From NCBI GenBank assembly GCA_947652115.1, contig OX393570.1:11426343-11490342 (forward strand): a DNA stretch of 64,000 bases, read 5' to 3'. Below are positions 25,501-34,500 of the stretch, one piece after another; position 1 is the stretch's first letter, and every line of letters begins with the position of its first letter. Under the pieces are notes generated by a model. The model was not told where the DNA came from and made no database searches. It saw only the letters and a program-made list of their open reading frames with translations. The DNA comes from Blastomussa wellsi (lineage: Eukaryota > Cnidaria > Anthozoa > Scleractinia > Plerogyridae). Made by a program: the position numbers and the translations under genes.

Positions 25501-28500
25501 ATTGAAGGCAGAATAAAGCTCAGAATATTTTAACGCAAAGGGTTTTTGTTTTACAATTATTCATATCAATGGCAAACCCTGTCGTTGTGTTTTACTGAGA
25601 TAGATGCGATTATAAAGCAATCTCCGATTCCAATAAATCACGGTAGTTGAGTTCATCGCACGCACGACATCTTCGAGACTTGGCGCGTAAATAATCCTAA
25701 CTTCTACAAATCTCCAAACAGTCGTTAATTTCTGGGCCGGAGGTAACTCGAGCATGGACTGGAAAGGGCAACCAAACACTCTTACATTTACATATTTTGC
25801 AAAATAAAAATTGGCTTAACAACCTCTTCCTTTTGTGTTGTTAACTTTGCCCATAGCAGGCATGTGATCAATCCTGGATTGTGTTTTATCTGCTTCATTT
25901 GGTCCTTCTGCGTAAGATGATGAGGCGTCGTACTGAGCATCTGTCAGTGTCACGGCTTCATATCCATTACCACAATCTGCTCAAAGGAGACAAATGAAAT
26001 GAGAGTGAGACAGAACATCGCAAAACAATCTATCATGCCAATATGTTGACATCATCGACCATAAATCATGTATAAATTGTGAGGATAGAGGATATAAAGT
26101 GAGCAAAGATCCTCGCAGCTTTTTGCATTAAATTCTTTTTCAGTAATTTCTGTTTTCCAGTTTCATTATCTGCAAAGGGAACTGGCCATTCTTTCACTTT
26201 CCCAGGGACTTGCTCGAATGTCTTCTTGCCTCATGGTAGCGTCAAGGTAATTATTATGGATTTAAATCTCGTTGAAACACTCATCTTTTTCCAAACCTAA
26301 AAATCGACTGCCAGCGTCCTTTTTACACTTTACATAATTTGTGAAGATACGTTTTCCTGACACGTTGATTTTAAGACTGTATTCTCCGGCCTTAAGATAA
26401 AATCAGTAGCAGTGAGCAATAATATCACTCTACCGGCAATTTACATCTTGCATCTTGAGCATCTTTTTCAAAAATCGATTGATTAAACTGCCGACCCCAT
26501 ATTTTCTCAATTGTAGACTACCGTCTTTTGAAAGCAAGAAAACAAGTCCAAAAATTTGAGTTAAATTCAGACCGTCCTTCCCTAAAATCACAATTTGCAA
26601 GTAATAAAATATATGCCAAGATCGATGCCTTAAAAACTCGTTAACACTATGTTACTATAATTGCGTTCGTGCGCGCGACTAGGATTCACTCAATCACGGA
26701 GACTGTGCTGGAATAAATTTGGCCACTCAGGTGGCGTTTATTTCTAACCCATTACAGATAAAAATAGATGCACAATGCTTATCGGAAAAAAATGCTAGTT
26801 ATTTGATTCAGCGAATTAAGTTGGGGCGAAAAATCGCCCAAGAAAAAGGGAACCACTAACGGCAGAGGAGGAGATCAGGGGCCATTGCCAGTGTAATGGG
26901 TTCGTTCGCTTTAAAGCTGTTAACCCGACCGGCGTTGGCAGAAAAAAGGGGCGAGAGAAAACCGAGAGCACCAATTTATAACCTGCTAGATGTGTGGTAC
27001 GCAATCAGAAAATTTTATTTCGACGCCTTTGCCGCCTGTACCCCCAAAACAGATAAGACAAGGCCCACCTTGACGTAAAACCCATTATCGCCCTAGGTCA
27101 ACAATGGCGCATATTGTAAGGAATTTTAATTTCACTTAGAAGGCCTTTGAAGGTGGCTATTGGGAACCTTTAACTATAGGAAAGAATTAAAGACCTACTT
27201 ACTCTTTGGATCAGGCGATCCATATACGACAACGCCGCTTTGTTGTGGGGGAACTTGTGGTTGGCCAGGTTGCGGTTGTGGTTGGTGTTGGGGTTGGGGT
27301 TGGGGTTGGGGTTGGGGTTGGGGTTGTGGTTGTGGTTGTGGTTGGGGTTGGGGTTGGGATTGGGGTTGTGGTTTTGCAGATGGCGAGGTGGTTTGTTGTT
27401 GTGGCAGTGTTTGTTGTTTAGGAGGAGATGTGGGACGTGTTATGCCTACAGGAAAAGTAAGGTTTCTCATTAGTACTAGGTCAAAAATTAGGTTAAACGG
27501 GGAATTGGTAGTTGCCTCCTTTGATTATAAAAATCTCCAAGTTGGCCTCACGAGAATTAAAAAAAGTGTAGTGGTGTTCAGAAAGGCGGCACGAATTCAT
27601 TCCCGAAAATCTATTGGAACTACAGATGGAGGTGGCCGATCAAGTTTATTGCTGTATTAATCGGTCATAAAACATTTAGATGTAATGTATGTATGTATAT
27701 TACTGTCAAGTTGCTGCTCCTTTGCAGAATGCAGCAGATCAACTAAATAAGCTTGATTCAAACCTGAATTTTCCAATTCCACTACTTAATTTTAAGCATT
27801 CGAAAGCATCCTCTGACACTCAAAAGAGCTTTTCAAAATGCGAGCCGCGAAAACAGCAATTTTATTTGTGCAATATTATTTTGGAGATAGGAAAAAAGAA
27901 TAATAGTATAGAAATGAAAAAAGGTCGATAAAACTAGTTCATATTTCTTGATTTTGTTTACCTGTTAAACGATAAGCAACTGAGGATTGACGACTGTTAT
28001 CAGAAATAATTATTTGAAACAAATCACTTTAATAGCAGCGTAAGTGACGGAGCTGTACGTGAGGCTATCGTCTCGAGAAACTCTTACGCTTCGTTCGTGC
28101 TCTCCACTGCTTCCCGGCCGCTCCATCCATAACTCGAGCGATAAAAGTAAGTTAAGCATAAACTAATTCTTAATTGATAGCAGCATACTTGAGGGTGCTG
28201 TAACTTTGCAGTTTTAATTTTCTGAATAATTTTCTAGTTGCTTGTCGTTTTAAGGATAATAACATCATCATCATGTAACGAGTCAATGTTAAATTACGTT
28301 ATCGTTAACAATCCAACTCTAAAAAAATCTCTAATAAGGACATTGGCGCCCTTATGTCCATAGACATGTTTGCTTACGTGTCACACACATGGGCATAACA
28401 GACTCCGGCTTGACAACAAATTCACGCTAACAGCAAACAAAACTCGGCTTACATTAAACAAAATTTATGCTTCTGATAGAAGTACGTGTAACATTTGCGC

Positions 28501-31500
28501 TGTACATAAAGGATTAAGGTTAATCCGAGTAAGTCGTCCAATGCGGTCAAATATGAAGACATATTTGAAACAATTAGTTTTATGGCACAAGTGGCATTAA
28601 ATTGGAGTGCGGGTGTTGAACACTAATCAAAGAGAGACGACTGAATTTTTTGAAACAAACTTTTGCCTACGATTTCTCGGCATACAGACGTATAACCAGT
28701 AAAACAAATGATTAGGTGAGAAAATCAAGCCACTTCCAGATCAACAAACTTCTGATTCCTTCTCATCGAACATCACTGGGAACCTATTTGAGTCTACAGT
28801 CAATCAGCTGTTCATTGGGTATCTGTCGTAAATTTATTGCCCCAGCAGCGTTAAAACTCGAGAAGAAAAGAAATTGTACAAAAAAGAACAAGAAATATTT
28901 GGTACAGAATATGAAATATATGGTACGGTATGCGAAGCGATCCCGATTTGAAGAAACTAGGCGCGCACGGTGGTCTCGGTTAAATTTTTAGCAAGCGCGC
29001 AAGGTGGTATCGGGTAATTCTTTGAGTCACGAGGCCTCGTAGAGGACGCGTTGGTTCTTTCTGTTTCACTCTTCGTCGCTGTTCTACGTGCAACTGAGAG
29101 GTCTAAAAATTTGCTGTTCAAAGGTGAGTGTCTTGCACCACAGTGATTTCCTTGAACTCAAAAGACATTCAGCACTACTGCATAGAATTGATCGGTACAG
29201 AAGTTGATTTGTTAGGCGCAAATCGGGTGGTTCGTCTGTGAGACAACAAAGAACCTAGAAACAATATAGAACAAAGAAACAAAAGATCGAAAACAAAGAG
29301 AAAAGTCACAGGATAAACCCCGCAAATCAGCAACTGGGTCGACAGACTCGATCCGAACACCACCTACAAACAGATCAGAATCTCAGAATCTGAACTCAAA
29401 TAGCTGAAAACCCAGGGTTGCGTGCAGATTTTTTATTGTATGATATAAATCATTGGTTTTCTTGCAGCAACAAGACTTAAAACCTCGAAGGTGTGACAAT
29501 TTGCTGCCAGAACGCCATTGTTAATGCAAATACTTTGTTGTTATACAGAACGTTGAAATAGAATATCACATGGTTGTAATAGATTGTCTGATTTATAAAT
29601 AAATAGATTCTCTAATTATGATAACTTGACTGAAATAAAAAGATAATTTAAACAAAGATATGTCTGTAAATGTTTACAATAGAAACCTTCTCAAACATGG
29701 AATCAAAACCTGGGGTGAAAACTATGGTGAAAACTATTTCTAGTATAAATTACTTACCCGTGTATATTGTGTATGCCAGGTTTTTTCTAAACTTGAGATC
29801 GGAAGATGCTCGGTGGGGATGCTAATATGATATTTTTTCCATCTTTCTTTTCTTTTCTTTTCTCTTATTTCCTTTTTTTTCTTCCTGGGGTGCTAATAAA
29901 TTGTTTGTGCTTGTTATATATGCATTGGAAAGTAGACGAATCGAAGCGTGAAAGTAATGGTTTTTAAATAATCATAAAGTTATATAATTCGAAACAGACG
30001 TATTCATCGAAAATGTATGGTAATGGCATAAATCTGAGAAATATGAAAGAATTCGTGTATGGAAAAGCTTTTAATTTTCTTGTAAGCATGGAACCAAGGA
30101 AACATTAACACTAGCAATACTTTGGTTTCTTCACTCCCAGTTTACTATAATATAAGATCAATCGACTGTCCACGTACCCACATATTTACAGTGTACATGC
30201 CAAACGGATTTAATTGTCGAGAGTTTGTAAGACACTTACGCTAAACGCGAAAGAGAAACATTAAGAAACAGAAACAGTATTGTCATTCCGACCCATCAGC
30301 CGTATGCGGACCCCCAGTGGGATTCAAATGGTTAAGACTGATCGACAGAACGACCTACCGAGCGAGTGATCTGGGTCTAGCTACAATAGTCCTGAATTTT
30401 ATCAAAAATTCAGTCGTAAAAAGGGTGTTCAGCACACGTGAATGGAGAACAACAATTTATTTACCTTAATCCTTTATGTACTCTTCACTACCATCGGTGA
30501 AACTTATACTAAACTTGTCTTCACTGCTATCGTCATTCCCGCAGACATATTTTTTTAGACGTACACTGCACAATGAATTCAATATTTCATTTACAACTGT
30601 TGTATGTAACGAGCCATTCACAAATGGGCGCTTTCGATTTTCTACTAATGCAAAAATTTTTGATTGTAAATAACAGCTGACTAATGTTTACAGGGATAAA
30701 ACGTTTTCGGTATTAATCCATATTCAACTTTCGGTCTTTTTACTTCTCTTTTGAATCTTTTAGCCTTGCAAATATTAATCATTTTTAAATTTTGAGCGAA
30801 TATAATGGACATAAATAACAAATGGCTGCTATGTTTTAACACGTAAAGGGAGTAAAAGTCTTGACTTCTAGTTTAAAGTTATTTTAAGCTTTTAGAAATT
30901 AGTTTAAACATAAACGTGGCATCAGTGAAAGGAATATCACCTCATTATAGTTTGTGATAGCATTTCAATTTGAACGTCATTTGAAATCAAAAGTCCTTTT
31001 ATTACAATGTTCATATCTCTAATTTACAGCGGTTACCAATCACACGCGCTGTCAACGATTTTTTTTTTTCGATCTTGTTTTCAAGAGCGTAATGCACCTG
31101 TAAATGTAAATCCCGCGATGGGGGGAGGGGGAGGGAGTACGGGCATAGGTGGGGGATTTGACAGTCGTTATCATCCCAAAGGGCGGGCTTTTGACAGTTT
31201 TAATGTCCTTTCTAGCACCATTTTATTGACTTTTAGTGACTCTTTTGACCATCTACAATTGCCCTGGGGCCGGGCATTTGAACAAAAAATCTCAGCTCAG
31301 TTCAAATCCCCCACCTTTGCCCGCAACCCCCCGGGATTTACATTGATGGGTGCATAACAAAACAAAAAGCCGGCCGCTAAGCTACTGCTCTCGCCAAAGC
31401 ATCACGGCAAATTCTTGCGGAAACCAAATCTTTTCGAAGTGGTTCGTTCGAAGAATGACAGTATCTTTCTTATTTTATAAATTGCAACACGGCTGCTTGG

Positions 31501-34500
31501 AATGTTAAGCAATGCAAGTATCAACAACGAATTATCTGTAATACCGACACGTTTCATGAAATTCACGGTGGGTTACACATGATCATTTTGCTTTTTGTGC
31601 AATTTCACCGACAATTTTAAGACTTGAGTGCTGTTTCTCTCGAAAGGGTGAAAAACAGCTGCTGGATGGAAGTCCTTTCAAAAACGGAAAGCCGAATGTC
31701 GCTTTACGGCTGCAATGAAACCTACTACTGTCATGGAAACAGATGATTGACGTCCATCGAAACTCATTTTTCAAACGGAAAAAACATCGTTGGAAGGCGC
31801 GTGTGATCGATAACAGCTGTAAAGTTCTGATAAAGTAAAAGACAACCCTAAACATCAGTTAATAAGTTATCTATCAAGAAGGTTAAAAATCATGCTTTTC
31901 ACAATGTGGCTACAATAAGTTACATACAAAGGCTTCATGCACAATTAGTGTTAAAATTAACCGTTATTAACTTACCGTTAGAAGAAGGCAAGTTGTAGAG
32001 GAAGGAAAAAACAGTTTGTTAGTTTGTTAGCTGTTAGTCAGGTTAGTTAAAAGCATTAATTATTCAAAGTGTTTATTTAAACACGATGGTAAAATTACAG
32101 CTGGGCTGATGAGGTCGTATAAAATAAAAGAAAACAAAGAAGTGACAATCATTAAAATATGCACAGCAGTAAAAATCTATTAATCTATTTAAAATGAATG
32201 AAATTAATTATATGGTCGCAGCCCTATTGAATATGTTTGGAATAACTTTTGTTTCATTCGAGATATTTAAAGTATGTACCGGTTTCGATATATTAAAATT
32301 ATAGAATGGCACCGAGGCTTAAAACAAATGATTTTGCATTGCGGCTTAGGGATGAATAAATAATTTATTTTGTTTTATTCCCCTAAGCCTCCTGTCATGC
32401 GAACATTTCCTATTATTTAAGAAAATCAATAAGGCCACCACGCATTGAGTTTCTCATGCTCTTGTAGGCCACAATAGTAATTATCAATATTAACAATTCA
32501 TTTTTAACCAAGCTGCGACCTCGCCATCGCCGTCGACATTGCTTAAGCGTCCTAATGATGAGCAAAAGCCCTGCTTGACATACACTGGGCTCAAATACAG
32601 AAGGCCCCATTGCAATAAACGCGGTGCGGCGTTTAATCGAGAAAATACGGAAAGTTAATGGAATCAATGCATATGATGGGCTTTTGCAACGTGACTTCTT
32701 TGAAATGTAAACTTACCAGGCTGTGGAGTGGCTATTGTTGTTGGGAGGAGGAAAAGAACAAAAGAAAAGTATATTAGAATCTTGAAAATACATTATTTAT
32801 TCAACAGCCAAACCTATTGATTCTGCCTGCTTTCTATGGGGGGTACTCCAATGTATGGGCTTTTCGGCCCTTATATATAGGATAACTAGATTGTATCGTC
32901 TAAAACTGCAGTGCGTAAACGGCGAGCAAAATGATCTGTACAAACTGGGCGATCCTTTAAAAAGAGTATAGAACATTACAGGAATATTTAAGGTTGACCG
33001 TTTATACCTTTCTTAATATTTTGTGTTCTTTTTCCTCGAATAGGGGTTCACTTTTTCGGGTTTGAGCCTTAAATAGGGTATCAAATCTCACTTTCGTTAT
33101 CGGTAAATAGGGTCAGGGTAATACCCCTCCCCCGTGGTTTCTATCAACATCAGATCAACATCAGATCTCTCATAAAAGTCTTTACTTAATAATGGCTGCC
33201 ACCTTGATTGGGGTGATTAAACTGTTGTCTCTTATTCGAAGTTTGAGTTTGGCTCACAACGTAGCTCATGACTTTTAAAATACAAAATACAATTCTTATT
33301 ATATATTGATTTCGCGGAGGTACGAATTTGAAGCTGGTGGATACATGAGCGCCAAGCAACAAAATCCAGGTTGTAAAATCCAGGAAGAATGTGCAATCAG
33401 GAGGGGAAATAAGAGACAATAGTGAAATAAGACAATAGTGAGCTGGTTTGTAATACGTGATGAACCGATCCTGGTCGAAGAGATCAACTTTTGACTTTTT
33501 CTATAAATAACATAGCTTCCTGTTGGCAACGGAAATGCTTTATACACTTTGATTAACATGTTAATGATCCTTACATTGACATTCCGCCGCTGATCCACAC
33601 GGATACTGTTCGACCTTTGCACCGGTGCAGTTAAGGCCTCCAGTCTCAGGGACGGGGTTGTTGCATTCTCTTGTACGCATCTTCACCATACATGGATGCC
33701 TGCACTCAGACCAGGCTGACCATGCGCTCCAACCCCCGTTTACTAATAAAAGGAAAAAAAAAAGATCAATATACTAAGAAAAAGAGAGAAAAGATACTAC
33801 AATAACAACACAAAAATGCCACTGTTATACCAAAAAAGTAACAAGGAAAAATTGATACTCAAAGATTGCATACCTATGCACGATTTGTTGGCTATTTTAG
33901 GAGCATCGGTTAGTAGTGTAGCATAGTCAGCCACTTCAAACACATGATCTGCAGTGGGCTTGCTGGCTATGAGCCCTAATTGTGCGGTAAAGGTCTTCTT
34001 TTCTGCGTCCGAAAGCCCTTCCTGAACTCCAACTGCATACACAGCAACCTCCGCATTGTGTATATCAGCCGTTGGCATGGCTAACAAATCTTCCCCAGTT
34101 ACGTATTTTCCAGGAGCAATATATACATCAGCTGAGGGTCCTCCGGTGATCAAAATAACCACCTTACTGCCACTGCGCACTGATGCTCCTTTGAACACAT
34201 CCAGTGTCGAATTGAGAGCAAGATCCGTTCTCTTGCCGCCACTCTTATAAAAGATTTTTGCTAGGGTGTCTAACAGACTTTTATCGTCATTGAATTTCAT
34301 TAGTTTGATGCTGGCTTCTGGATATGATTGGTATTGAATCACACCAAATCGAGCAAACTGCAGATTGAATTTAGAAGCGATAGTCGAAGTGGCGTTAACA
34401 ATCTTCCCCCAGTTGTCTTTGCCAATCTTCTCAGAGCTGTCGAGGACAAACACAATGTCCAGGGGCTTTTCACATTTTTTCCCTGAAAGCAGATCGTTTG

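Larger units (their letters stand above)
27446..32716. other. RTK intron between exons 5 and 6
   Basis: About 5.3 kb with a MITE (31092-31356), a dispersed repeat (32278-32395) and low-complexity tracts. Candidate exons near 29.76 and 30.46 kb break the frame and were not accepted. Confidence 0.5.

Noticed and set aside
25561..25779. Minus-strand frame ([16 protein letters not shown]) between the first two discoidin exons
   Set aside because: It falls inside an intron of an otherwise complete discoidin domain and has no matching splice sites.
27160..27660. Plus-strand 166-codon frame rich in Gly, Trp and Cys
   Set aside because: It is the antisense shadow of the Gln/Pro repeat exon.
29755..29800. 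Possible RTK exon with GTAAG donor
   Set aside because: The length is not a multiple of three, so it breaks the phase needed by its neighbours.
30470..30525. Possible RTK exon before a GTAAAT donor
   Set aside because: All frames contain a stop.
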